From contig CAVXME010000001.1 of the NCBI GenBank assembly GCA_963762965.1, positions 2,914,001 through 2,978,000 of the forward strand: 64,000 bases of DNA, in the 5' to 3' direction. This stretch comes from DATBAX01 sp963762965. Its GTDB lineage: Bacteria; Acidobacteriota; Terriglobia; Terriglobales; Acidobacteriaceae. Shown here in pieces: positions 1-7,981 of this stretch; the stretch's first letter is position 1, and every line of letters starts with the position of its first letter. The notes beneath the pieces were generated by a model, which saw nothing but the letters and a program-made list of their open reading frames with translations, made no database searches and was not told the DNA's origin. Both the position numbers and the translations under genes were made by a program.

Positions 1-164
1 GCGCCGGCCTTCACAGAAACCGGGCCGTACTGATTCAGAATGGAAATCGTGGCGTGCTTGCCAACTTTGAAGTGATAGTCCTTGCGCGTCTCCGCGGCCG
101 CCAATACCACTCCGACGAGAACCACGACCACGATCAGACTTGCGGCGCGCTGCCTGCTCAGCAT
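1..164 (-). CDS. N-terminal fragment of a secreted DUF4097-like beta-strand protein
   Basis: The gene runs off the left edge, so only about 54 codons are visible. It starts at an ATG ending at 164, with GGGGGAGA a few bases upstream as ribosome binding site. The first 24 or so residues are a signal peptide (basic start, then a run of V/L/A). The mature part has the stretch SILNQYGPVSVKAG, which resembles the opening strands of DUF4097-type adhesin-like proteins that often follow acidobacterial sigma/anti-sigma pairs. It lies 36 bases behind the anti-sigma gene and is probably its operon partner. The family call rests on a short stretch and is tentative; secretion is well supported. Confidence 0.6.
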   Translation of the reverse strand, partial: MLSRQRAASLIVVVVLVGVVLAAAETRKDYHFKVGKHATISILNQYGPVSVKAG

Positions 165-200
165 ATTGACTCTCCCCCAAACCCGGCGATTCCCACAATA

Positions 201-839
201 CTATGGCAGAGTACGATCCAAAGCCATCTCGTAAACCATGGCTTTCTGCTCGTACGCATTCGACAAATACCGTTGCGCTTCCTCGTCATTGGGATTGTTT
301 TTGACCGACGCTTCGGCATCCCGAATATACGAGTCCACATTCTGCAAATTCGCCTCGTAAGAAGCCCTCACGGCCGGCGATTTTTCGGCCAATACCTGTA
401 GCAACTGTTGATCATCGGCGGAGGTGGCGATCTTTACCTGAAGCTCGTCCGGGGCGGTGGAAGTGGCAACCTGGAGCGGCATCGTCGAGCTGGTTCCGCG
501 TTCGTATCGCACAATGCCGGCTGCAACCAGCAGCGCAGCTGCCACGGGCAAAAGCCAGGCCGAGCGCCAGCGGCTGGGGAAGGCATGCACCTTGGCCAAC
601 TCACGGGACGAGGGCTGCCGGATCAGTCCTTCTTGCCGTAAAGCGATTTCAATCGAGCTCCACACCCGCGGACTCGGCTCCTCGCAAGCTTGCAAGGAAC
701 GCGCTTGCAGCGAAATAGCGTTCAGATCGGATACCAGACTGTTGCAGGCGGGACAGGATCTCAGATGCTGCTCTTGCTCAAAAATCCGGTCGCCCCCAAT
801 GATGTCTGGCAGAACCCGTTCAAACTCTTGACAGGTCAT
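201..839 (-). CDS. Zinc-finger anti-sigma factor, membrane anchored
   Basis: 212 residues. The N-terminus carries the zf-HC2 type motif: C3, H25, C29 and C32 (in HLRSCPAC). One membrane segment follows at about residues 93-111, then a roughly 100-residue C-terminal part with helical repeats ending near ALDRTLP. This is the usual plan of an anti-sigma factor that holds an ECF sigma factor at the membrane until a signal releases it. It begins 37 bases after the sigma gene and must be its partner by position. The outer part has no domain I recognise, so the sensed signal is unknown. Confidence 0.85.
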   Translation of the reverse strand: MTCQEFERVLPDIIGGDRIFEQEQHLRSCPACNSLVSDLNAISLQARSLQACEEPSPRVWSSIEIALRQEGLIRQPSSRELAKVHAFPSRWRSAWLLPVAAALLVAAGIVRYERGTSSTMPLQVATSTAPDELQVKIATSADDQQLLQVLAEKSPAVRASYEANLQNVDSYIRDAEASVKNNPNDEEAQRYLSNAYEQKAMVYEMALDRTLP

Positions 840-876
840 ACTGCCATTCTCCCCGATACCGCTGTATTTGAACTCC

Positions 877-1512
877 TCACGGCTTGGTGGCCTTTTCGGC
901 TCTGCTCGTTTTGAGGAGCTCGCGTAACTTCATGCGTGCTTTATGCAACTGCGACTTGCTGTTGCCGATGGAACATCCCACCATATCGGCAATCTCATTG
1001 TGCTCGTAGCCTTCCACATCATGGAGCACAAAAATCGATCGATATCCCGGTGGCAAGGCCTCGATGACCCGTTGCAACTGCAAACGGTCGATCGAACCGG
1101 CCAGCTTCAAATCTGGCGCTCCCAGTTCCTTCCTGGGGGTCTCTTCCTCGGTCTCCAGGGTCTCGTCGATGGGGACCACTGGCAGACTCTTTTTTCGCAA
1201 CTGCATCAGGACGACGTTCACCGCCATGCGATGCAACCAGGTCGAGAAGGCCGACTCGCCGCGAAAAGTTCCAATCTTGCGGAACAATTGCAGGAAAGCT
1301 TCCTGGGTGAGGTCCTCGGCTGCCGCAGTGTTGGCCGTCATGCGAAGGCATAAAGAATACACACGCCGTTTGTGCAGATTATAGAGCGCCTCAAAAGCCA
1401 GCGGATCGCCTTGCTTGGCCCGCTCAATCGCGTCCGCTTCAGATAGTTTGTCGCTCTTTACTTTTCTTGCGTCCGTCAAGTCGCCTTTTCGTCCGCACTC
1501 AGTCTGATGCGG
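877..1512 (-). CDS. ECF-type RNA polymerase sigma factor (RpoE-like)
   Basis: Region 2 is visible as YNLHKRRVYSLCLRMTAN through DLTQEAFLQLFRKI and FSTWLHRMAVN. Region 4 is visible as ALPPGYRSIFVLHDVEGY followed by a helix-turn-helix with SKSQLHKARMKLRELL. The length of about 211 residues is usual for group 4 sigma factors. The start is uncertain: the reading frame is open to a TTG at 1575, an ATG lies at 1512, and a TTG at 1479 has the best upstream purine run (AAAAGGCG). I use the ATG. It is the first gene of a sigma, anti-sigma, secreted-protein unit, a common autoregulated arrangement. Confidence 0.9.
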   Translation of the reverse strand, partial: PHQTECGRKGDLTDARKVKSDKLSEADAIERAKQGDPLAFEALYNLHKRRVYSLCLRMTANTAAAEDLTQEAFLQLFRKIGTFRGESAFSTWLHRMAVNVVLMQLRKKSLPVVPIDETLETEEETPRKELGAPDLKLAGSIDRLQLQRVIEALPPGYRSIFVLHDVEGYEHNEIADMVGCSIGNSKSQLHKARMKLRELLKTSRAEKATKP

Positions 1513-1811
1513 CATAACTAGCTTTTCGTTGTACTGCTTGCAGCCTCGAGAAGGCGGTTCTGCCGTCCCGGACAATCGCTCAAAGTCTTGCCAGACTGAG
1601 GTTTTCCCGGCCCGTTTTTGCCTGGGTGACCTTAGTACCTGCTTGGCAGCCTAATCGGCGAAACCGAATGCGTCAACCGGGGGCGGGCACTCCCTATGAA
1701 GCTTGAGCTGCCCGTTGCTGATTCCTGATTATGGGGGTCTATGCACAAGATCAAGACCAGAATCTAAGTCAATGAAAATAATCACCTTATGGCCAACGCC
1801 AGTTTCGTCCT

Positions 1812-2555
1812 CTACTCCGGGCGACGGCGCAAGATCAGATCGCCTTCCGTGGGTGGCAGGCTGAAGGGGAACTCGAAGACTCGATCTTTAAAAGGGACGC
1901 GTAATAGAAACTCTTCCCGCTTTTTCCACGAACCGATCCACTTGTTGGTGGTGTCGAAAAATATCCAGCCGCTCATTTCCGGCTCGGCGGGAGTCAGTGT
2001 TCCCGGACGCAGGGAATGCGCATTGACGAACTCCGTCATCGCCGACAGTTCCTGCAAATGAACTCGCAGCGCCGCTTCCAGTTCCTCCTTTTTTTCCGGG
2101 TGCTTGCGAACTTCGTGTTCAGTTTGATCGGTGATCTCGTCGATATCTTTTTGCAATCGCGCCGCCAGCCCGCCCAGTTGCAGCGCGTTCTGCACCACCT
2201 TGGAATGCAGCAGAAATTCCAGTGTCAGTTTGTCCGGATTGATATCCATCGACTTTTGCCCTTGATAATGGAAAGTCGCGAACACTCCCAGGACCGGTAC
2301 TGGACGACGCCGGATCTCCTGTACCTCCCGCGAATCCACCGCCAGCGTGATTTCCAGGTTGTCCGCCTTTAGATCGTAGCGATACTTGCCATCCTCTCCG
2401 CGGCTGAAGCTGCACCCAGGCTTGTCCGCCGCCCAGACCAGCGTGGGAAGGGACGTCTTGTCCTTGGCAGAGACCGGAGACGCGGACGCAACAACAAGAA
2501 CCACTGCGCACAGTGCGTGGGCAGCGTTCCGGACGAAATGACCAATCATGTGCAT
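1812..2555 (-). CDS. Unknown secreted protein
   Basis: 247 residues with a signal peptide (hydrophobic stretch about residues 12-30, cleavage likely after SPVSA). The mature part mixes beta-rich ends with a charged helical centre at about residues 130-175 (KDIDEITDQTEHEVRKHPEK) that may form a coiled coil. It ends in RVPFKDRVFEFPFSLPP and a basic tail. I recognise no family or catalytic motif. The gene is transcribed away from the Ser/Thr kinase, and the 134-base gap between the two holds a palindrome that could control both. Confidence 0.7.
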   Translation of the reverse strand: MHMIGHFVRNAAHALCAVVLVVASASPVSAKDKTSLPTLVWAADKPGCSFSRGEDGKYRYDLKADNLEITLAVDSREVQEIRRRPVPVLGVFATFHYQGQKSMDINPDKLTLEFLLHSKVVQNALQLGGLAARLQKDIDEITDQTEHEVRKHPEKKEELEAALRVHLQELSAMTEFVNAHSLRPGTLTPAEPEMSGWIFFDTTNKWIGSWKKREEFLLRVPFKDRVFEFPFSLPPTEGDLILRRRPE

Positions 2556-2599
2556 CCTGCTCCCAGACTAACCCGTTTTCCCCAGGCCATCCATTCTAA

Positions 2600-2621
2600 G
2601 TTACCCAAGTAATTGGGTAAC
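2600..2621. promoter_or_regulatory. Palindromic operator candidate GTTACCCAA-N4-TTGGGTAAC
   Basis: Two perfect 9-base arms around a 4-base centre lie in the divergent gap between the secreted-protein gene (start 2555) and the kinase gene (start 2690). A further half-site, CTGGGTAAC, recurs at 2676-2684 within GGGTAACCC, just before the kinase start codon. The symmetry, the repeated half-site and the position suggest a dimeric repressor binding here. No repressor gene can be named. Confidence 0.5.
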
Positions 2622-2689
2622 TGCCGATTCCATACCGACGTGGCCCTGAAGAACACATAACATAAATGTGGACTACTGGGTAACCCACC

Positions 2690-4198
2690 TTGACCGCATT
2701 CCTTGGCCGCTACGAGATCGAATCAGAAATTGGGCGCGGCGCCATGGGCGTTGTGTACAAGGGACGAGACCCCAGGATTGACCGCCTGGTCGCCATCAAA
2801 ACCATCTCGATTTTCGAGCAGGATTCTGACGAGGAACAGGAATTTCGCAATCGCTTTTTCCAGGAAGCGAAGGCAGCAGGTGGGCTGTCCCATCCCGGTA
2901 TCGTGACTATTTTTGACGTTGGAGAAGAACCCGGGAGCCGTCTGCCTTACATTGTGATGGAGTTCGTGGAGGGCCGGCCGCTCAGCAGGATTCTCGGCGC
3001 GACCAAGCAGCATAAGTTGCCCCTGGGGCCGGCGTTACAACTCGCCCAGGAAATCGCGGAAGCCCTCCATTATGCTCATGGGCGCGGCGTGATTCACCGC
3101 GACATCAAGCCCGCCAACATCCTCGTGACCAGGGATGGACACGCCAAGATTGCCGATTTTGGGATCGCCAAAATCAGCGAATCCCAAATGACTTTGCCGG
3201 GCTATGTTCTGGGAAGTCCAGCATACATGGCCCCTGAACAATTGTCCGGAGGAGGAGCGGATGCGCGCTCCGACTTGTTTTCGCTGGGCGTGATTTTATA
3301 CACCATCCTTACCGGACATCGGCCTTTCCAGGGCAATAGCGCGGCCACTGTCATGTCCAAGGTGGCACACCACAATCCCGTCCCAGTAACAGTTTTAGAG
3401 GCGGGTATGCCGCCGGCGCTGAACCGCATTGTGTCCCGTGCCATCGCCAAGGATCCCGCAGAGCGTTATCAAACCGGGGCGGAGATGGCCGCCGACATCC
3501 ACCAATTGCGGCTGACGCGCAAGCTGCTCAACGAGACGGCGGGAGCTCTGGCCGTGGTTAGCGACGAATCGCCCGTCGCCACGACTTCTTCGGCATTCCC
3601 GATTTCACCTTTCGGCCAACCCGCAAAAACTGCTAGCGATCGCGTCCCGGTGAAGTCAAATGTTCTGCCGATCACGAAATCGCTGGGCCGTCCCATCACG
3701 GCAGCTTTGGCCGTGGCCGCCTTGGTGATCATTGCAACCGCCATTGGTTTCTATCTCCACGGTCGCAGGAACCGAACGCCAGCTGAAACCACATCTCTAC
3801 CCGCGGTCTCGACACCCATGGCAAAATCTGAAGTAAGCAGTGCGCCGGTTGCATTAAAGCCGGCTCGTCCTCAGCCGGCACGTCTCCAGATCGAGATCGA
3901 ACACCATTTTGTAATCGCGCGAGCTTCGGTATGGATGGATAACAATCTGGTCTATCAAAAAGAACTACAGGGAACCACCCAAAAACACGCCCTCATCCTG
4001 CAACGCACGCTCGGCTTTGATGCCGGCATGGTCAAGCTTCCGGCCGGCAACCATATCGTCAAAGTGCGGGTGCAATCAGGTATCGATTCCTACGATCTAT
4101 CCAAAACGGTTTCCGCGACGCTGGTTTCTGGACGTGAAAGTACCCTGCATGTAACCTGCAACCGGCAGCCCAACCTTTTGCAAGTCGCATTGCAATAA
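2690..4198 (+). CDS. Membrane Ser/Thr protein kinase (Hanks type)
   Basis: 502 residues starting at TTG. All kinase landmarks are present: glycine loop IGRGAMGVV at 14-22, catalytic lysine K37, HRDIKPAN at 136-143, DFG at 156-158 and APE at 181-183. The catalytic domain ends near residue 275. A linker rich in S, T and P leads to one membrane helix at about 337-357. The outer C-terminal part of about 145 residues begins with a Pro/Ala-rich stretch and continues into a beta-rich domain. It is not a PASTA sensor and I do not recognise it. The fold predicts an inner-membrane signalling kinase. Substrates are unknown. The start lies directly behind a palindromic half-site. Confidence 0.93.
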   Translation: MTAFLGRYEIESEIGRGAMGVVYKGRDPRIDRLVAIKTISIFEQDSDEEQEFRNRFFQEAKAAGGLSHPGIVTIFDVGEEPGSRLPYIVMEFVEGRPLSRILGATKQHKLPLGPALQLAQEIAEALHYAHGRGVIHRDIKPANILVTRDGHAKIADFGIAKISESQMTLPGYVLGSPAYMAPEQLSGGGADARSDLFSLGVILYTILTGHRPFQGNSAATVMSKVAHHNPVPVTVLEAGMPPALNRIVSRAIAKDPAERYQTGAEMAADIHQLRLTRKLLNETAGALAVVSDESPVATTSSAFPISPFGQPAKTASDRVPVKSNVLPITKSLGRPITAALAVAALVIIATAIGFYLHGRRNRTPAETTSLPAVSTPMAKSEVSSAPVALKPARPQPARLQIEIEHHFVIARASVWMDNNLVYQKELQGTTQKHALILQRTLGFDAGMVKLPAGNHIVKVRVQSGIDSYDLSKTVSATLVSGRESTLHVTCNRQPNLLQVALQ

Positions 4199-4334
4199 TT
4201 CGCAACCTGCCGGACTTAGCTTACCGCCCTGTGTTGTCCGACAAACCTTCACACGACATCGCGGGTAGAGTGCGCAATAGCGTGGTTGGGACTTCGTTCA
4301 CGCTCCTCGCTCTGTGTTAAATTGGAAGAAAGGC

Positions 4335-4410
4335 GGGCGCGTAGCTCAGTTGGCAGAGCAATGCCCTTTTAAGGCATGGGTCGATGGTTCGAGTCCATCC
4401 GCGCTCACCA
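4335..4410 (+). tRNA. tRNA-Lys (anticodon TTT)
   Basis: 76 bases including an encoded CCA. The acceptor stem GGGCGCG pairs with CGCGCTC (one G-U). The D-arm contains TAGCTCAGTTGGCAGAGCA. The anticodon stem ATGCC/GGCAT holds the loop CTTTTAA with anticodon TTT. The T-arm contains GGTTCGAGTCC. No integrase or repeated tRNA end was seen beside it. Confidence 0.97.
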
Positions 4411-4443
4411 AATGTTCTTAGGATTCCTCGTGGAACCCCCGCC

Positions 4444-5427
4444 TTACAGCGCCTCGGCCTGACGCAATAAGCCTTTCATTCCTGCCCAACTCTGGCGCGA
4501 CGATTTTTCAGGAGTCCCGCCGCCGCCCCAATGGGTTTCGAGGCTCACAGCATAGTGATAACCGTCTCGCTTGAGTGCTTTGAACTGGCCGGCCCAGTCG
4601 ATGATTCCGCCTCCCATGGGCGCCCAATCGTATTCCGCGCCATGTTTCACCGCATCTTTGCAATGGCAGTGGCCGATCCGCTCTTTGGGTAGAAGATTGT
4701 AGCCGTCGGGATAAGGGGTCTCGCCGCTGGCCGCGGCATTGCCGGGGTCCCAATTCAGCATGAGATCTGGTGACTGCACCGCACTCAGAACTTTCGCCGC
4801 TTCGGCCCCAGTCGCCGTATTACACGAAGGCTCATTCTCCAGAAGCAGAGTGATTCCTTGCTTGCCTGCTTTGTTGGCTGCATTCAGCAGTTTCTCGTTT
4901 ATGGCCGCACGATACGGAGCGGGATTGTCCAATCTCCAGAAATCGAAGCAGCGCACCCGGTCCGTCTGAAAGGTCTTTGCCAGTTCAATGGCGTGTTCCA
5001 GCACTTCATCCTGCTGCTCGAAAGTGAACCCGGCGTGGAAGTCGGTTCTCTCGCTGAACTTGGATTGCGGCGCGCCCGCCCAATCGGTTTTAAACAGCGG
5101 ACTGGCAATATCGGTCACGCGCAGTTCATATTTCTTTAGGATGCGCTTTGCCTCGGCGATTTCCCTGGCGTCCAGATTCATAATGTTCTTGTTCCACATG
5201 CCGCGCAGTTCGATCCACTCCATCCCAAAGTCGCGCGCAGTGACTTCGCAGGCGTGGTCGAAGTCTTGTGAGATTTCGTCATTGATGACGGCAACCCGAA
5301 ACGGTGATTTGATCTTTTGAACTGGAGGTTCCTCCGCTGATGCTAGACCGCCTCCGAAAGAGTCAGTCAATGCGGCGGCGGCGATAGCGCCCATCCCTAC
5401 CAGAAACTCACGGCGTCGTGTGGTCAT
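4444..5427 (-). CDS. Tat-exported sugar phosphate isomerase/epimerase-like protein
   Basis: 327 residues. The N-terminus is a twin-arginine signal (TTRRREFLVGMG, then a hydrophobic stretch to about residue 31), so the protein is probably folded in the cytoplasm and exported. The rest matches the xylose isomerase-like TIM barrel: ELRGMWNKNI, an acidic LLLENEPSC strand, LNWDPGNA, and GHCHCKDA followed by a late SLETHWG, which supply the usual Glu/Asp/His metal ligands. The family isomerises or epimerises sugars. The substrate cannot be told. It is a single gene beside tRNA-Lys. Confidence 0.8.
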   Translation of the reverse strand: MTTRRREFLVGMGAIAAAALTDSFGGGLASAEEPPVQKIKSPFRVAVINDEISQDFDHACEVTARDFGMEWIELRGMWNKNIMNLDAREIAEAKRILKKYELRVTDIASPLFKTDWAGAPQSKFSERTDFHAGFTFEQQDEVLEHAIELAKTFQTDRVRCFDFWRLDNPAPYRAAINEKLLNAANKAGKQGITLLLENEPSCNTATGAEAAKVLSAVQSPDLMLNWDPGNAAASGETPYPDGYNLLPKERIGHCHCKDAVKHGAEYDWAPMGGGIIDWAGQFKALKRDGYHYAVSLETHWGGGGTPEKSSRQSWAGMKGLLRQAEAL

Positions 5428-5528
5428 ACCTTCCTCCTAGTTGCCGTTGGCTGCTTTCGCCACGAATCATACGACGAACTGAATCGGCGAACTGAATCCA
5501 TTTGTGCGCGGGAAGTATAGCGGAAAAA

Positions 5529-5696
5529 TGAGGGCTGCCCCACCCTTCGTTTCTTGAAGGGTGGGCGCCACGAACGTTGCAAGCTAGTTCTCTCAAGACT
5601 CGAATCTAGTGTTGCTTAGCGCACCAAACGAAATCCCCAGCGGGATACATTTGTGGTATCCCACCCTTCAAAAAACGAAGGGTGGGGCAGCCCTCA
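5529..5696. repeat. Pair of inverted about 37-base intergenic repeats
   Basis: Positions 5529-5565 and 5660-5696 are near-perfect reverse complements (the second has AAA where the first would give AGA), separated by 94 bases. Each arm is itself a hairpin built from CCCACCCTTC and GAAGGGTGGG. A related single copy sits at 18317-18350. The rest of this 339-base gap between the isomerase-like gene and ispG holds nothing else I recognise. Confidence 0.8.
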
Positions 5697-5766
5697 GTTT
5701 ATTTTGGGGGAAGGATGGGCCAGCCCCCCAAATTGGAAAACATGCCGGTCGAAATTTTAGATAGCT

Positions 5767-7008
5767 CTAGGCTTTCGTTTCCAGTTCCAGCCGGGCGGCG
5801 TAGTGGGAGTCCACGTAGTCATCGAGGATTTGAATGAACTCGGCGACAATCCGGTCGCCTTTCAGCGTAGTAAAGAGGCGTCCGTCAACGTACACCGGAG
5901 CTTTGGGTTCTTCGAATGTTCCCGGCAGCGAGATCCCAAGACTGGCGTGCTTGGATTCTCCCGGTCCGTTGACCACACAACCCATTACCGCAACTTTCAT
6001 TTCTTCCACGCCGGTGTAGCGTTCCTTCCACGCCGGCATTTGTTCGCGCAGGTAAGTTTGAATCTGCTCCGCCATTTCCTGGAAAAACGTACTGGTCGTG
6101 CGTCCGCATCCCGGACACGCGGTGACCTGCGGAGTGAAACTGCGAATCCCCAGCGACTGCAAAATCTGTTGCGCCACTCGAACTTCTTCGCTGCGATCGC
6201 CGCCCGGAGCGGGAGTGAGTGAAACGCGAATGGTATCGCCAATGCCTTCCTGCAACAGCACGCCCAGCGCGGCGCTCGAAGCGACAACGCCCTTGGCTCC
6301 CATCCCGGCTTCGGTCAGACCGAGATGCAACGGATAATTGCAACGCGAAGCTAAAGACCGGTAAACATCAATCAGGTCCTGTACGCCGCTGACTTTCGCA
6401 CTCAAAATAATTTGATCGGGACGCAAACCATACTTCTCCGCCAAAGCGGCGGAATTCAAAGCGCTCACCACCATGGCTTCCATGGTCACATCGCGCGCTT
6501 CCAACGGTTCCGCGAGCTTCGAGTTCTCGTCCATCATGCGGGTGAGCAGCGCTTGGTCGAGTGATCCCCAGTTCACACCGATGCGCACCGGTTTCTGGTT
6601 CTCCACCGCTACTTCAATCATAGTGCGGAAGTTGTTGTCATCCTTGCGGCCGATGCCGACGTTGCCGGGATTGATGCGATATTTCGCCAGCGCCCGGGCG
6701 CACTCGGGATATTTCTTCAGCAGGATGTGCCCGTTGTAGTGGAAATCGCCAATGATGGGAACATTCACGCCGTGCTTGTCGAGTTGCTCGACGATCGGCG
6801 CCAGGGCAGCGGCGGACTCTTCGTTGTTGACCGTGACCCGAACCAGTTCCGATCCCGCTCGTGCCAGAGCCACGACCTGCTTGACGGTCGAAGCCACGTC
6901 AGCCGTATCAGTGTTCGTCATGGACTGCACCACAACCGGTGCATCGCTGCCCACGCGAACCCCGTTGATCGAGGCGGTTAAGGACTTCCTGCGTTGAATA
7001 TTGGCCAT
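5767..7008 (-). CDS. ispG: 4-hydroxy-3-methylbut-2-enyl diphosphate synthase
   Basis: 413 residues, the usual bacterial length. It catalyses the penultimate step of the MEP isoprenoid pathway, turning methylerythritol cyclodiphosphate into HMBPP with a [4Fe-4S] cluster. Visible hallmarks are the N-terminal VQSMTNTDTADVAST, the barrel strands (VRVTVNN, RIGVNWGSL), the cluster cysteines in ACPGCGRT near residue 300, and the late CVVNGPGES. The start MANIQRRKSLT fits the family. The pathway partner dxr lies 2.3 kb further right on the same strand. Confidence 0.96.
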   Translation of the reverse strand: MANIQRRKSLTASINGVRVGSDAPVVVQSMTNTDTADVASTVKQVVALARAGSELVRVTVNNEESAAALAPIVEQLDKHGVNVPIIGDFHYNGHILLKKYPECARALAKYRINPGNVGIGRKDDNNFRTMIEVAVENQKPVRIGVNWGSLDQALLTRMMDENSKLAEPLEARDVTMEAMVVSALNSAALAEKYGLRPDQIILSAKVSGVQDLIDVYRSLASRCNYPLHLGLTEAGMGAKGVVASSAALGVLLQEGIGDTIRVSLTPAPGGDRSEEVRVAQQILQSLGIRSFTPQVTACPGCGRTTSTFFQEMAEQIQTYLREQMPAWKERYTGVEEMKVAVMGCVVNGPGESKHASLGISLPGTFEEPKAPVYVDGRLFTTLKGDRIVAEFIQILDDYVDSHYAARLELETKA

Positions 7009-7095
7009 CGGGAAGCTCTATTTTAACACGCAGGAGGCTGACTTTTTAGTTCAGCCAGTGGTTCGCTTTGCCCTTAGAAATCAGCACAGAGAGTG

Positions 7096-7533
7096 TCACC
7101 AGCCGCCCACACCCTCCCGCGAACCTCGCAACGCATATCCCGTGGAAGCCGCAGCATGGCCGATCGCGATCATCGGCACCCAGCGTTCCAGTTTGTGGTG
7201 CCCGGTGGCATGAAACATGTAGCTCACGAACATGTTGAGCCCTACTCCGCCACCATAGCGATACGTTGCGCCCCAACCGTAACCGTAGGACTCAAAATGC
7301 TTTTCAAAGCCATCCCACGTCCGGCCCCGGCTTTCCAGGTACGAACCGTGCGACTGGATCGCGACCAGGGCCGCCGTCTGGGCCGCCGTGTTTTCGCCAA
7401 TCAGAAGGAGGTTTTTCTTGTCGAAAAACTTATGGCCTACGAGTGGGCGGTCGTCGGGCTCAACCGCAAATGCTGCCGTCGAAAGCAATATCGAACCGAG
7501 TAAGATCAGGCAAAATGCCAGAGGCGTTTTCAA
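7096..7533 (-). CDS. Unknown secreted protein, TTG start
   Basis: I place the start at a TTG ending at 7533 because GGGGAGGAG lies five bases upstream and the next residues form a signal peptide (KTPLAFCLILLGSILLS, cleavage after AFA). The reading frame extends further to 7629, but that part looks non-coding. The mature protein of about 120 residues begins VEPDDRPLVGHKFFDKKN. It contains several His, Gly and Tyr residues and a mildly hydrophobic C-terminal half (WVPMIAIGHAAASTGYA). I recognise no family. It may be membrane associated. Confidence 0.6.
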   Translation of the reverse strand: MKTPLAFCLILLGSILLSTAAFAVEPDDRPLVGHKFFDKKNLLLIGENTAAQTAALVAIQSHGSYLESRGRTWDGFEKHFESYGYGWGATYRYGGGVGLNMFVSYMFHATGHHKLERWVPMIAIGHAAASTGYALRGSREGVGGW

Positions 7534-7927
7534 GGTATCTCCTCCCCGGTGGAACTCTTCTAGAATCGGCAAAAACAGGCCAAAGACGCACGCTCGGCGG
7601 GAGAGCCTGTCGATTGCTCTTGCCGCCAATTAAGCAGCCGGGGTCGTTATGGGAGGGCGGAATCTTCTGGGGGTGGGCGGTCTGGCTGGGCAAGGCCGAC
7701 AAGACACAAGCCTTTTCGACCAATCTGTGCAACTGCATTGCGACTGCCAGTGCTACGGGCAGAGACGTAATCCACTAACGTCCCTGAAATCAATAGGATA
7801 TTCAGCGGAGATTACCTGTGGGAATAGCCATTTTCCAAAGGCCCGCGCAAATAATTGCAGGTTTGTTACAAGCCAGGCGCACGAGAAGGGGAAAGTCTCA
7901 CCGCAAACCGCAGCGTGAGTAATTTAA
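7534..7927. other. Intergenic stretch without a recognised gene
   Basis: Between the start of the secreted-protein gene and the rseP terminator there is no reading frame with a convincing start, ribosome site and composition. The apparent rightward frames here lack ribosome sites and continue noise from neighbouring strands. The promoter of the secreted gene should lie just right of 7533, but I cannot place it. Confidence 0.5.
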
Positions 7928-7928
7928 A

Positions 7929-7953
7929 AAAGGCTCCCATTTTGGGAGCCTTT
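7929..7953 (-). terminator. Rho-independent terminator of the uppS-rseP operon
   Basis: A perfect hairpin, AAAGGCTCCC paired with GGGAGCCTTT around an ATTTT loop. Read leftward it is followed by TTTTTTAAATT. It lies 29 bases beyond the rseP stop. Confidence 0.88.
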
Positions 7954-7981
7954 AGATAAGAACAAAATTCTGAATGTTTCC

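Noticed and set aside
4335..4410. tRNA-Lys as attachment site of an island
   Set aside because: No repeated tRNA end and no integrase nearby; neighbours are ordinary.
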